From NCBI GenBank assembly GCA_028279885.1, contig JANQMX010000002.1:1-64000 (forward strand): a stretch of DNA of 64,000 nucleotides. Direction: 5' to 3'. The notes under the pieces were generated by a model. The model was not told the DNA's origin, searched no databases, and saw nothing but the letters and a program-made list of their open reading frames with translations. Source of the stretch: Rhodovibrionaceae bacterium (lineage in GTDB: Bacteria > Pseudomonadota > Alphaproteobacteria > Kiloniellales > DSM-21159). The position numbers and the translations under genes are program-made. Shown piece after piece: positions 40,343 to 48,260 of this stretch; the stretch's first letter is position 1, and each line of letters begins with the position of its first letter.

Positions 40343-41380
40343 TCACGCCCGATCACTATGGGGCCAGGTATCGCTCAGGCGGTAGCCGCCCGGCCAGGGG
40401 TCCTCTGGGTCGAGGTAGTGCTGCGTGCTGCCGGTCAGCCAGGCGCGGCCGGTGATGGAGGGCACGATGGCCGGCTGGCCGGCGACCGTGGTCTCCGCTT
40501 CGATGCGGCAATCGAAGACGGAGTCGATAATCGAAACGCCGCGGAAGCGCTCGCCCACCGCAAGCGCGCCGCGCGCGTGCAGCACCGCCATGCGGGCGCT
40601 GCAGCCTGTGCCGGTCGGGCTGCGGTCGATCTTGCCCGGGCGCACCGTCACTGCGTTGCGGCCGGTCTTGATGCCCTCGACCTCCTCGACCTTGGCGGCG
40701 ATCTGGCAGAAGGAGATGTGCGACCAGTCCGGGTTCTCCGGGTGGCGGAAGCCGAGCTGCTCGTTGGCGGCGGCGGTGATGCGCACGCCGATCTCAGCCA
40801 GCGCGCGGGCCTCGTCGGCGGTCAATGCGAAGCCGAGATCCTCGGCCGAGACGATGACGAAGCTGTCTCCGCCGTAAGCGGTGTCGGCCTTGAGCGTGCC
40901 GAGACCCTCGACCTCCAGCACGGCGTCGAGCTGTGCGGCGAAGGAGGGCAGGTTGCGCACGGTGACCGCCTCGACCTTGCCACCGCGGCAGCGGGCGCGC
41001 GCCTCGATCAGGCCGCCCGGCGCCTCCAGGGTCAGGACTGTCTCCGGCTCCTGCATCGGCAGGATACCGGTCTCCAGCAGCACGGTGGAGACGCAGATGC
41101 TGTTGGAGCCGGACATGGGTGGCGTGTCCGCCGGCTCCATGATGATGAAGCCCATCTGGGCCTCGGGATGTTTGGGCGGGACCAGCAGGTTCACGTGGCG
41201 GAAGACGCCGCCGCGCGGCTCGTTGAGCACGAAGCGGCGCAGCGTCTCATCCCGGGCAATGAAGCGCGACTGTTCCCACAGGGTCTCGCCCGGCGGCGGC
41301 GCCACGCCCCCGACGATGACATCGCCGACCTCGCCCTCGGCATGGCAGCCGACGATGTGAACGATGCGGCTGGAGCGCAT
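40343..41380 (-). CDS. Proline racemase family enzyme (hydroxyproline epimerase/dehydratase type) with Ser/Cys active site
   Basis: Cofactor-independent proline racemase superfamily, 345 residues. The second catalytic cysteine is present (C260 in DRSPTGTGC). The first, normally in MCGH, is Ser90 in MSGSNSIC. Classic proline racemases and 4-hydroxyproline 2-epimerases have Cys/Cys, and trans-3-hydroxyproline dehydratases have Cys/Thr; Ser/Cys variants form separate subgroups. It is therefore not a standard racemase, but probably acts on hydroxyproline or a related imino acid. A divergent GntR regulator and a polar amino acid importer nearby fit imino acid catabolism. Start ATG follows agggggtagcc. 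Confidence 0.85.
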   Translation of the reverse strand: MRSSRIVHIVGCHAEGEVGDVIVGGVAPPPGETLWEQSRFIARDETLRRFVLNEPRGGVFRHVNLLVPPKHPEAQMGFIIMEPADTPPMSGSNSICVSTVLLETGILPMQEPETVLTLEAPGGLIEARARCRGGKVEAVTVRNLPSFAAQLDAVLEVEGLGTLKADTAYGGDSFVIVSAEDLGFALTADEARALAEIGVRITAAANEQLGFRHPENPDWSHISFCQIAAKVEEVEGIKTGRNAVTVRPGKIDRSPTGTGCSARMAVLHARGALAVGERFRGVSIIDSVFDCRIEAETTVAGQPAIVPSITGRAWLTGSTQHYLDPEDPWPGGYRLSDTWPHSDRA

Positions 41381-41456
41381 GGCTACCCCCTGTTGCTGAA
41401 GCCGAGCGGCCGGTTTCCGATTTGCGTGCAGGCAGTAGCTGGAGTAGTACGCAGGC

Positions 41457-41467
41457 TGTATGCAAAA
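41457..41467 (+). promoter_or_regulatory. Candidate GntR operator upstream of the regulator
   Basis: TGTATGCAAAA lies 33 bases before the GntR start, in the 119-base divergent spacer with the racemase-family gene. The same core (TGTATGyAAA) recurs in the promoter region of the amino acid importer at 45662-45671. Also nearby is GTAGTACG (41444-41451), found again at 40284-40291. Confidence 0.4.
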
Positions 41468-41499
41468 TCAAGCAAGCCCTGCATTCAGAAAGGCTCTAA

Positions 41500-42225
41500 A
41501 TGCCTAGGAAGCAGGTGAGTGACCAGCCAGACAGGAAGCCCTCGCGGGGCGGCGGCGCGCTGCGCATCTACGAAGGCCTGCGCCACGATATCCTGACCAT
41601 GGCCTTGCCGCCGGGTGAGCTGCTCGACGAGGTGACGATCGCCTCGCGCTATGCGGTTTCCCGCTCGCCGGTGCGGGAGGCGCTCATCCGCCTTACCGCG
41701 GAAGGGCTGGTGAAGACCCTGCCGAACAAGAGCGCCATGGTCGCCTCTCTCAACATCGAGGAGTTTCCCGCCTACCTGGATGCGCTCGATCTGATGCAGC
41801 GGGTCACCACCCGTCTCGCCGCCAGCCTGCGCAGCGAGGACGATCTGGTGCGCATCAAGCGGGAGCAGGCGGCCTTCGAGCGCGCGCTGGCCAAGCATGA
41901 CGCGCTGGCCATGATCGAGACCAATCGAAACTTCCACATCGCCATCAGCGAGGCTGGCAAGAACCGGCACTTCACCATGCTCTACGCGCGCCTGCTGGAC
42001 GAAGGCCGGCGCATGCTGCGTCTCTATTTTTTCTCATTGGGCGACAGCCTGCCGCCGGAGCTGGAGTCAGAGCATCGCAAGATCATCGACGCCATCGAGG
42101 CGCAGGATGCCGATCTCGCCGAGCGCCTGGCGCATGAGCATGCCATGCAGGTGGGGGAGCGCTTCCTGGCCTACCTCGGCACCCGCCGCACGGCCGACGT
42201 GAAGCTCGGCGCGGGCGAGTTATAG
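41500..42225 (+). CDS. GntR family transcriptional regulator (FCD domain)
   Basis: 241-residue regulator with an N-terminal winged helix (about residues 22-90; LDEVTIASRYAVSRSPVREALIRLTAEGLV is the helix-turn-helix) and a C-terminal all-helical FCD effector domain, with candidate metal-ligand residues in NRNFHIAI and ESEHRKIIDAI. FCD regulators respond to small organic acids or amino acid catabolites. It is divergent from the proline-racemase-family gene and probably controls it and perhaps the importer at 42593-45585. Confidence 0.9.
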   Translation: MPRKQVSDQPDRKPSRGGGALRIYEGLRHDILTMALPPGELLDEVTIASRYAVSRSPVREALIRLTAEGLVKTLPNKSAMVASLNIEEFPAYLDALDLMQRVTTRLAASLRSEDDLVRIKREQAAFERALAKHDALAMIETNRNFHIAISEAGKNRHFTMLYARLLDEGRRMLRLYFFSLGDSLPPELESEHRKIIDAIEAQDADLAERLAHEHAMQVGERFLAYLGTRRTADVKLGAGEL

Positions 42226-42249
42226 CCCTGACGTTGCAGCACTACAGAC

Positions 42250-42551
42250 TGTCATCCCGGTCTTGAGCCGGGATCCATTTATCGGCCCGCGCGAACCGTT
42301 CGACCGTCTGCGCCTGGCCCCGCCATGGACCCCGGCTCGCGGCCTTCGCTTGCGCGAAGCCCTTGGCCGGGGTGACGAGAGGAGGTGAAATCGCTGACGC
42401 GAAGCTCGGTGCGCATTTACCCTCCCTCGTCACCCCGGAGGAGCCTCGCGAGAGGCGACATCCGGGGTCCATCTATCGGTCTGCGCGGACCCCAACATGG
42501 TTCCCGGCTCACGGCCTTCGCTGACGCGAAGCCCGCGTCCGGGATGACGAG
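42250..42551. repeat. Two tandem copies of a palindromic intergenic repeat
   Basis: Copy 1 (about 42250-42380) and copy 2 (about 42428-42551) share the order GTCA-cCCCGG ... CCGGGaTCCAT/GGGTCCAT ... TATCGG ... CCCGGCTC-CGGCCTTCGCT ... GCGAAGCCC ... GGgGTGACGAG, in the same orientation. Each copy begins GTCAyCCCGG and ends CCGGGrTGACGAG, so each can fold on itself. This is typical of dispersed REP-like elements between alphaproteobacterial genes. The 367-base spacer 42226-42592 holds no gene and separates two convergent units, where it may also stop transcription. Confidence 0.75.
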
Positions 42552-42592
42552 CGGAGGGGCGGTGCGGTCGAGGGTGACAGTCCGAAATGGCG

Positions 42593-43315
42593 CTAGCGCA
42601 CCTTGGCGAGGAAGCGCTTGGTCTTCTCCGAGTGCGGCGCGCCGAAGATCTGATCGGGCGGGCCGATCTCCTCGACCTGGCCTTCGTCGAAATAGGCGAC
42701 CTTGTCGGAGACGTCCCGGGCGAAGCCCATCTCGTGAGTGACCACGATCATGGTCATGCCCTCCTCGGCCAGGAGGCGGATGGTGTCGAGTACCTCGCCC
42801 ACCAGTTCGGGATCGAGCGCCGAGGTCGCCTCGTCGAACAGCATGTAGTCCGGTTCCATCGCCAGCGCCCGTGCGATGGCCAGGCGCTGCTGCTGCCCGC
42901 CGGAAAGCTTGGAGGGATAGACCTCGAGCTTGTCGCCGAGGCCGACATGAACGAGCTGCTTCTCCGCCACCGCGCGGGAGTCCGCCTTGCTCAGTCCTCT
43001 GACGATGCGCGGCGCCAGCGCGACGTTCTCCAAGGCGGTCAGGTGGGGAAAGGCGTTCCACTGCTGGAAGACCATGCCGAGCCGCTGGCGCAGCTTGTTG
43101 AGATCGGTGCCGCGGGCGTGCACGTCGATGCCGTCGACCTCGATCTTGCCGCCCTGGATGGTCTCGAGGCCATTGACGCAGTAGAGCAGGGTGGATTTGC
43201 CGGAGCCGCTGGCGCCGATGATGCTGATGACCTCGCCCCTGCGGACGGTCAGGTTGATGCCCCTCAGCACCTCCAGATTGCCGTAGCTCTTCTGCAGGTC
43301 GGTGATCTCAATCAT
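42593..43315 (-). CDS. Polar amino acid ABC transporter ATP-binding protein
   Basis: ABC ATPase of the PAAT family (GlnQ/HisP type), 240 residues. Walker A is GASGSGKSTL, the Q-loop FQQWNAFPH, the signature LSGGQQQR, Walker B MLFDEATSALD and the switch His in VVTHEMGFA. It overlaps the upstream permease gene by eight bases and is the last of a four-gene leftward operon: binding protein, two permeases, ATPase. Confidence 0.92.
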   Translation of the reverse strand: MIEITDLQKSYGNLEVLRGINLTVRRGEVISIIGASGSGKSTLLYCVNGLETIQGGKIEVDGIDVHARGTDLNKLRQRLGMVFQQWNAFPHLTALENVALAPRIVRGLSKADSRAVAEKQLVHVGLGDKLEVYPSKLSGGQQQRLAIARALAMEPDYMLFDEATSALDPELVGEVLDTIRLLAEEGMTMIVVTHEMGFARDVSDKVAYFDEGQVEEIGPPDQIFGAPHSEKTKRFLAKVR

Positions 43316-43976
43316 GTTGCCACCTGCGTTCGAGGTGCTCCGTCAGCCGGGCGATCGGGAAGGAGAGCGCGAAGTAGAACAGCCCGGCAATGCCGAGAAT
43401 CAGGAAGGGCTGCTGGGTGCGGGTGATCATCTCCTGGGAAACCTGCATCAGCTCGCCGGCCTTGAGCACCGAGACCAGCGCCGAGTCCTTGAGCACGCCC
43501 AGCGCGACCCCGGTCCAGGAGGGCAGCACGGCCCGCAGGCCGATGGGCAGGACCACATAGCGTAGGTCCTGCCAGTAGCTCATGCCGAGCGAGCGGCCGG
43601 CCCAGCGGGTGGTCTTGGGCACAGCCTCGATGCCGGCGCGGGCGACCTGGGCGACCAGGGCGCTGCAGTACATCATCAGCACCAGGGTGCCGGCCTCGGC
43701 GGCATCCAGCGGGAAGCCGATGATCGGGAAGAAGTTGACGAAGAGCACCAGCTGAACGATCGGCGGCACGCTGCGGAAGATGTCGAGCACCCAGCCCAGG
43801 GTAATGGCGCCGACCCGCCCGCCGATCGACAGTAGCCACCCGAACAGCCCACCCAGGATGGTGCCGCCGACGATGGCGAGCGAGGAGATGATCAGGGTCA
43901 GCTTGGCCCCTTCGGCCAGGATCAGCAGATCCCGCTCGGTGAACTCGAAGAAGAACTGGACGCCGCCGCTTCCCAT
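43308..43976 (-). CDS. Polar amino acid ABC transporter permease
   Basis: HisM/GlnP-type permease, 222 residues, about five transmembrane helices. The cytoplasmic coupling motif is in KTTRWAGRSLGMSYWQDLRYVVLP (EAA-type loop), and DIFRSVPPIVQLVLFV is the family's conserved N-terminal stretch. It pairs with the second permease encoded ten bases upstream. The start lies ten bases after the neighbour's stop. Confidence 0.9.
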   Translation of the reverse strand: MGSGGVQFFFEFTERDLLILAEGAKLTLIISSLAIVGGTILGGLFGWLLSIGGRVGAITLGWVLDIFRSVPPIVQLVLFVNFFPIIGFPLDAAEAGTLVLMMYCSALVAQVARAGIEAVPKTTRWAGRSLGMSYWQDLRYVVLPIGLRAVLPSWTGVALGVLKDSALVSVLKAGELMQVSQEMITRTQQPFLILGIAGLFYFALSFPIARLTEHLERRWQHD

Positions 43977-43986
43977 CGCCCCGGCC

Positions 43987-44646
43987 TCAGTAGCGGAACA
44001 GGCGCCAGGCGATCAGGCGCGAGCTGAGGATGATGATCTTGACGATCACGTAGTAGATCACCGCGGTGACCAGGAAGAACTCGAAGAGGCGGAAGCTGCG
44101 GAAGGCCTGCCGCTGGGTCTCGCCCGCCAGTTCGTGGAAGCCGACCAGCATGCCGAGCGAGCTGATCAGTACGGCCCAGACCATCTGGTTGGTCATGGGG
44201 TAATAGACGATGCGAAGGACCTGCGGGATGATGATACGGATATAGGCCTGGGTCGCCGTCATGCCGAGCGAGCGGGCCGCCTTCATCTGCGTGTCCGGGA
44301 TGGCGGCGAAGCCGCCGCGGAAGCTTTCGGCGAGATAGCCGGCGTTGTTGAAGGCCATGCCGCAGAGCACGACCATGTAGGGTGTCAGGTGGATGCCGTA
44401 GGCACCGAGCCCGAAGCTGAAGAAGAAGAGCTGCAGAAGCGCCGGCGTGTTGCGGGCGATCTCGATCCAGCCGATGGCGAACCAGGCGATCGCCGGATTG
44501 CCCGACATGCGGATGAGGGCGAGGCCGAGCCCCAGCGCAATGCCGATCACCATGGAGAGCGCCGACACCTCGAGGGTGATCAGGCCGGCCTCCAGCAGAT
44601 CGGGGAGCCTGTTGAAGACCGGTCGCCAGTGAAAGGTATATTCCAA
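43987..44646 (-). CDS. Polar amino acid ABC transporter permease
   Basis: Second PAAT permease, 219 residues, with about five helices. The conserved stretches are EIARNTPALLQLFFFSFGLG and the coupling loop DTQMKAARSLGMTATQAYIRIIIPQ. It forms a heterodimer with the neighbouring permease. It is separated from the binding-protein gene by a strong hairpin, so permeases and ATPase are probably made in smaller amounts than the binding protein. Confidence 0.9.
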   Translation of the reverse strand: MEYTFHWRPVFNRLPDLLEAGLITLEVSALSMVIGIALGLGLALIRMSGNPAIAWFAIGWIEIARNTPALLQLFFFSFGLGAYGIHLTPYMVVLCGMAFNNAGYLAESFRGGFAAIPDTQMKAARSLGMTATQAYIRIIIPQVLRIVYYPMTNQMVWAVLISSLGMLVGFHELAGETQRQAFRSFRLFEFFLVTAVIYYVIVKIIILSSRLIAWRLFRY

Positions 44647-44699
44647 CGCGCCCTGCCCGACTCAGCTCGCAGCCGGCGAGAGCGCCGGCGCGAAGACGG

Positions 44700-44737
44700 A
44701 CCGCCCCCGACCCAAGGTTAGCGCGGTCGGGGGCGGT
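44700..44737 (-). terminator. Strong hairpin between binding-protein and permease genes (partial terminator or mRNA stabiliser)
   Basis: ACCGCCCCCGACC (44700-44712) pairs perfectly with GGTCGGGGGCGGT (44725-44737) over a 12-base loop. No T-run follows leftward. Such stems between the first and later genes of importer operons commonly lower downstream expression or protect the upstream mRNA. Confidence 0.6.
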
Positions 44738-44769
44738 CGAACTTCAGACTATCACGGAAGCGCCGTGGG

Positions 44770-45585
44770 TCAGTACATGACGCCTGGGATTCTCAGGTCG
44801 GGCGCCTCGCCGCCGACGAACTGCCCCCAAAGCTCCTGGTAGCGGCCCGAGCGCACCTGGTGAGTGATGAAGAGGTTGAGGTAGTTGAGCCAGCCGAAGT
44901 CTTTCCGCGGGCCGACCACGGAGGTGTAGTCGGTGGTCCAGGGCATGCGCGGACCGGCGATGACGTTCTCGTACTGATCGGTGATCGGCTTCACCGCCGT
45001 GTTGGTGGTGATGCCGGCGTCGATCTTGCCCTGGGCGACGGCGAGGAAGACTTCGTTCTCGCTCTGAAAGCCCTGGTAGAGGTCTTCGGTGCCCCATTCC
45101 TTGGCGTACTTGAGGAACTCGATCTCCGGTACTGTGCCGACGGCAGCACCGACGCGCTTACCCTTCATGTCCTCGAAGGTTGCGATGCCGGAGTCCCGGG
45201 TGACCACCGCCTGCGCGTAGTAGATGGCGTAGGGGATGGTGAAGCCGACCGTCTTGGCCCGCTCCAGGGTGTCGGAGGTGGCACCGAAAACCACGTCGGC
45301 TCGATTGGTGACGATGACCGGCAGGCGCTCGGCCCAGGTCAGCGGCAGGATCTCGTAGTCGACCTCCATGGCCGCCGCCAGGTCCTTGCAGTATTCCACA
45401 TCGAAGCCGGCCGGCTCGTTGTTGGCATCGCGAAAGCCGATCGGCGGGAAATCCAGAACCACGCCGCAGCGGACTTTGCCCGCGTTGATCACGTCGTCCA
45501 GCTTGTCGGCCTTGGCGCTCTCTACCTCGCCGAGCGCGAACAAGCCGATCACGGCGCTTGCCAGTAATGCAGTCCCGATTTTCAT
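44770..45585 (-). CDS. Polar amino acid ABC transporter substrate-binding protein
   Basis: Periplasmic binding protein of the SBP_bac_3 family, 271 residues. A signal peptide (about 1-24, ending SAKA) is followed by the family opening INAGKVRCGVVLDFPPIGFRD, GFDVEYCKDLAAAM and the ATSDTLERAK motif. ATG 45585 with a gggagg Shine-Dalgarno gives a proper signal peptide and is preferred over the open extension upstream. The substrate is unresolved; the neighbourhood with a proline-racemase-type enzyme and GntR regulator suggests hydroxyproline or a similar amino acid (inference). Confidence 0.9.
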   Translation of the reverse strand: MKIGTALLASAVIGLFALGEVESAKADKLDDVINAGKVRCGVVLDFPPIGFRDANNEPAGFDVEYCKDLAAAMEVDYEILPLTWAERLPVIVTNRADVVFGATSDTLERAKTVGFTIPYAIYYAQAVVTRDSGIATFEDMKGKRVGAAVGTVPEIEFLKYAKEWGTEDLYQGFQSENEVFLAVAQGKIDAGITTNTAVKPITDQYENVIAGPRMPWTTDYTSVVGPRKDFGWLNYLNLFITHQVRSGRYQELWGQFVGGEAPDLRIPGVMY

Positions 45586-45661
45586 GATTTGGCCTCCCTG
45601 CATGAGCCTCTTGCGATGCGATCGAAGCAGCGGATCGCATCCGGTCGCAGGAGGATAGAAC

Positions 45662-45671
45662 TTTACATACA
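45662..45671 (-). promoter_or_regulatory. Candidate regulator site in the importer promoter region
   Basis: Read leftward, TGTATGTAAA lies 77 bases before the binding-protein start, sharing TGTATGyAAA with the GntR promoter region at 41457. TTGTCGACAG lies just beside it. The 250-base spacer 45586-45835 contains this and no recognisable gene. Confidence 0.35.
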
Positions 45672-45835
45672 ATCTGTCGACAAAACCGGTATGCGCGCCA
45701 AGCCTGTCGGGGGCGCATGGCTGGCACCGCAACTGCAGCGCTCAGCAAAGCGAGGACGGGCTGCTTGCCGTGGGGTGCTTCTGCTCTTAAGCCGGAAAGC
45801 TGCGTTCATCGAAAAACGCCGGAGTGATTGCCCTC

Positions 45836-46108
45836 ATGATGGAGTTCCTCGCCGGCCCGGCGCTCTTCGACTTGGTTATCGCCGTCCTCGTCCTGGAAGC
45901 CCTGCTGCTGCTCGCTTGGCGCAGCCTGAGGGGCGGTGGCGTGCCGCTGGCCGATCTGCTGCCGCCGGTGCTCTCAGGTCTCTTCCTGCTGTTGGCCTTC
46001 CGCATCTGGGTCGGTGAAGGGGCTTGGCTCTGGGTTGCCTTGTGCCTTCTGGCCGCCTTGGCGGCACACCTTTTCGACCTGCGCCGCCGCTGGCGAACCC
46101 AGGACTAG
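45836..46108 (+). CDS. Small three-helix membrane protein of unknown function
   Basis: A 90-residue hydrophobic product with three predicted membrane helices (about residues 9-28, 40-60 and 65-80) and a basic Arg-rich C-terminus (LRRRWRTQD). I recognise no family. The ATG at 45836 lies 11 bases after a ggag; a GTG at 45824 in the same frame is also possible. It stands alone between divergent importer and convergent LuxR-type regulator genes, so its context gives no function. Confidence 0.65.
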   Translation: MMEFLAGPALFDLVIAVLVLEALLLLAWRSLRGGGVPLADLLPPVLSGLFLLLAFRIWVGEGAWLWVALCLLAALAAHLFDLRRRWRTQD

Positions 46109-46125
46109 CATCCGAAAGGTCTGTT

Positions 46126-46791
46126 TTAGTCCTCGTCGTTGTCCGTCTGGAATGGCGCCATGTAGCTCGGCGAGGAATAGTAGAAGGCGATGGCCTGCGC
46201 CCGGCTGTTGACCGAGAGCTTCTCGAAGATGCTGCGCAGGTGGAACTTCACCGTGTTCACCGAGATCGAGAGCTCGCGCGCCAGCTGTTTGTTGCTGTAG
46301 CCCTTGGCCAGCATGCCCATCAGGATGCGCTCCCGTTGGGTCAGGGTGTCCATCGGGTCCCGCTTCAAGGTGCGCACGTCCAGGAAGGGGAAGACCATCC
46401 GGCCGGCGGCAACCTCGGCGACGATGTCGAGCAGGCGTTCCGGCGGCTCGCTGCGATCGCAGAAGCCGGCCGCCCCGGCGGCCATGGCGCGGCGCGCGAC
46501 CTCTGCCTGGGGGTCGTGGGAATAGACCACCATGCGCGGCGGCGTGTCCTTCGCGCGCAGCATCTCCAAGAGCCGCTCGCCGCCCAGGTTCGGCAGGGTC
46601 CAATCGATGATGCCGACCGCGACGCTGGTTCTCAGGACCAGCTCGAGGAAGCCCTCCGCCGTCTTGGCCGTCGCCACCAGGCTGAAGCGCGGATCGCGTT
46701 CCAGGAACTCGGAAAGGGCGCCCAGCATCAAGGGATTGCTGTCGGCCAATGCCACGTTCACTGCAGCACGGGCTCTCGTCGCGTCGCTCAT
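46126..46791 (-). CDS. NarL/LuxR-type response regulator with atypical receiver, divergent from the serine-cycle genes
   Basis: 221 residues: an N-terminal receiver-like domain (about 10-130) and a C-terminal GerE helix-turn-helix (LTQRERILMGMLAKGYSNKQ, then VNTVKFHLRSIFEKL). The candidate phospho-site is D63 in GIIDWTLP. Of the usual acidic pair only D17 (VALADSN) is seen, and the conserved Lys is R113 (CDRSEPP), so phosphorylation may be weak or absent. The ATG at 46791 is chosen over an upstream extension crossing the promoter. No sensor kinase is adjacent. Divergence from sgaA suggests control of the serine-cycle operon. Confidence 0.87.
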   Translation of the reverse strand: MSDATRARAAVNVALADSNPLMLGALSEFLERDPRFSLVATAKTAEGFLELVLRTSVAVGIIDWTLPNLGGERLLEMLRAKDTPPRMVVYSHDPQAEVARRAMAAGAAGFCDRSEPPERLLDIVAEVAAGRMVFPFLDVRTLKRDPMDTLTQRERILMGMLAKGYSNKQLARELSISVNTVKFHLRSIFEKLSVNSRAQAIAFYYSSPSYMAPFQTDNDED

Positions 46792-46819
46792 AACGCCAGT
46801 CTCATTGCGGCCTTTCACC

Positions 46820-46889
46820 CACCCAATGGGTGGTACTCTAGCACGCTGCACTGCAAAAACAATACATAAGGGTGGGAAAATACCCACCC
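46820..46889. promoter_or_regulatory. Divergent promoter region with two CACCC palindromes
   Basis: Two inverted repeats, CACCCA-a-TGGGTG (46820-46832) and GGGTGGG-aaaata-CCCACCC (46870-46889), share the CACCC core. Between them, read leftward, lies TTGTTT (46857-46862), 16 bases, TAGAGT (46835-46840), a plausible promoter for the regulator gene. The first palindrome would sit just downstream of its -10. The second lies 132 bases before the sgaA start. They are candidate operators for the regulator. Confidence 0.55.
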
Positions 46890-47021
46890 ATAAAGATACT
46901 CGAAGGTAGGAGTTCTGGGTGTTGTGCCCTTGATGGTTTCCATGTGATCTGGAGGCAAGGCGGCAAGGTTCCAAAGACCACGCCAAATCGCGCCAACGCG
47001 CAGCTCAGGAGGAAAGCCCAG

Positions 47022-48224
47022 ATGACTCGTAGCCTTGTCGGCACCCCTGCTCTCTTCATTCCGGGGCCCACCAACGTCCCCGAGCGCGTGCGCAGCGCGA
47101 TCGACATTCCGATGGAAGACCAGCGGGCGCCGGACCTGCCCGAGTTCACTCTGCCGCTCTTCGCCGACCTCAAGAAGGTCTTCAAAACCGAAAGTGGCCA
47201 GGTCTTCCTCTTCCCGTCCTCAGGCACCGGTGGCTGGGAAGCGGCCATGACCAACACCCTGTCGCCGGGCGACAAGGTGCTGATCGCCAGCTTCGGCCAG
47301 TTCTCCCATCTCTGGGTCGATCTCTGCCAGCGTCAGGGCTTCGATGTCGAGGTGGTCGACGTCGACTGGGGCGAGGGCGTGCCGGTCGAGCGCTTCCAGG
47401 AGATCCTGGCCGCCGACACAGAGCATGAGATCAAGGCGGTGCTCGCCACCCACAACGAGACAGCGACGGGCGTGACCAGCGACATCGCCGGCGTGCGCGG
47501 CGCGCTCGATGCGGCCGGCCATCCGGCCATGCTGTTCGTCGATGGGGTCAGCTCCATCGCCAGCATCGATTTCCGCATGGACGAGTGGGGCGTCGACGTC
47601 GCCGTCTCCGGCTCGCAGAAGGGCTTCATGCTGCCGGCTGGCTTGGCCATCGTCTGTTTCAGCCAGAAGGCGCTTAAGGCGGCGGGCAGTGCCACCTCGC
47701 GCCGCTGCTATTTCGACATCGCCGACATGATCCGCACCAACAAGGACGGCTACTTCCCCTATACCCCGCCCATGTCGCTCATCCGCGGCCTGCGCGCCTC
47801 GGTGGACATGCTCTTCGAGGAAGGGCTGGAGAACGTCTTCGCTCGCCACTACCGCCTGGCAGAAGCCGTGCGCCGCGCCGTCTCGGCCTGGGGGCTCAGC
47901 CTCTGTGCTACGGAGCCGAAGTGGCACTCGGATACGGTGAGCGCGATCTACCTGCCGGAGGGCGTCGATTCCGGTGCCTTCGTGAAGTACGCCTATCAAC
48001 AGTACGGCATCTCCTACGGTGTCGGCCTGTCGAAGGTCGCCGGGCGCGTGTTCCGTATCGGCCATCTCGGTGCGCTCAACGAAACCATGATCCTCTCGAT
48101 CATCGGCGCGACGGAGCTGGTGATGCGCGACTTCGACGTCGCCTTCCAGACCGGCAGCGGTGTTGCCGCGGCCGTGGAGTATCTGCACGAAAGCAATAAG
48201 AACATCCGCGACATCGCCGCCTAG
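47022..48224 (+). CDS. sgaA: Serine-glyoxylate aminotransferase
   Basis: PLP enzyme transferring the amino group of serine to glyoxylate, giving hydroxypyruvate and glycine in the serine cycle. The 400-residue product has the class V aminotransferase fold: N-terminal FIPGPTNVPERVRSA, FPSSGTGGWEAAMTN, THNETATGV, FVDGVSSIAS and the PLP lysine in SGSQKGFMLPAG. ATG 47022 has a strong aggagga Shine-Dalgarno. It opens the operon sgaA-mtkA-mtkB-hprA-ppc-glyA. Confidence 0.95.
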   Translation: MTRSLVGTPALFIPGPTNVPERVRSAIDIPMEDQRAPDLPEFTLPLFADLKKVFKTESGQVFLFPSSGTGGWEAAMTNTLSPGDKVLIASFGQFSHLWVDLCQRQGFDVEVVDVDWGEGVPVERFQEILAADTEHEIKAVLATHNETATGVTSDIAGVRGALDAAGHPAMLFVDGVSSIASIDFRMDEWGVDVAVSGSQKGFMLPAGLAIVCFSQKALKAAGSATSRRCYFDIADMIRTNKDGYFPYTPPMSLIRGLRASVDMLFEEGLENVFARHYRLAEAVRRAVSAWGLSLCATEPKWHSDTVSAIYLPEGVDSGAFVKYAYQQYGISYGVGLSKVAGRVFRIGHLGALNETMILSIIGATELVMRDFDVAFQTGSGVAAAVEYLHESNKNIRDIAA

Positions 48225-48260
48225 CGGCTCCGAAACAACGAGCGGCGAGGGAGGGATGCC

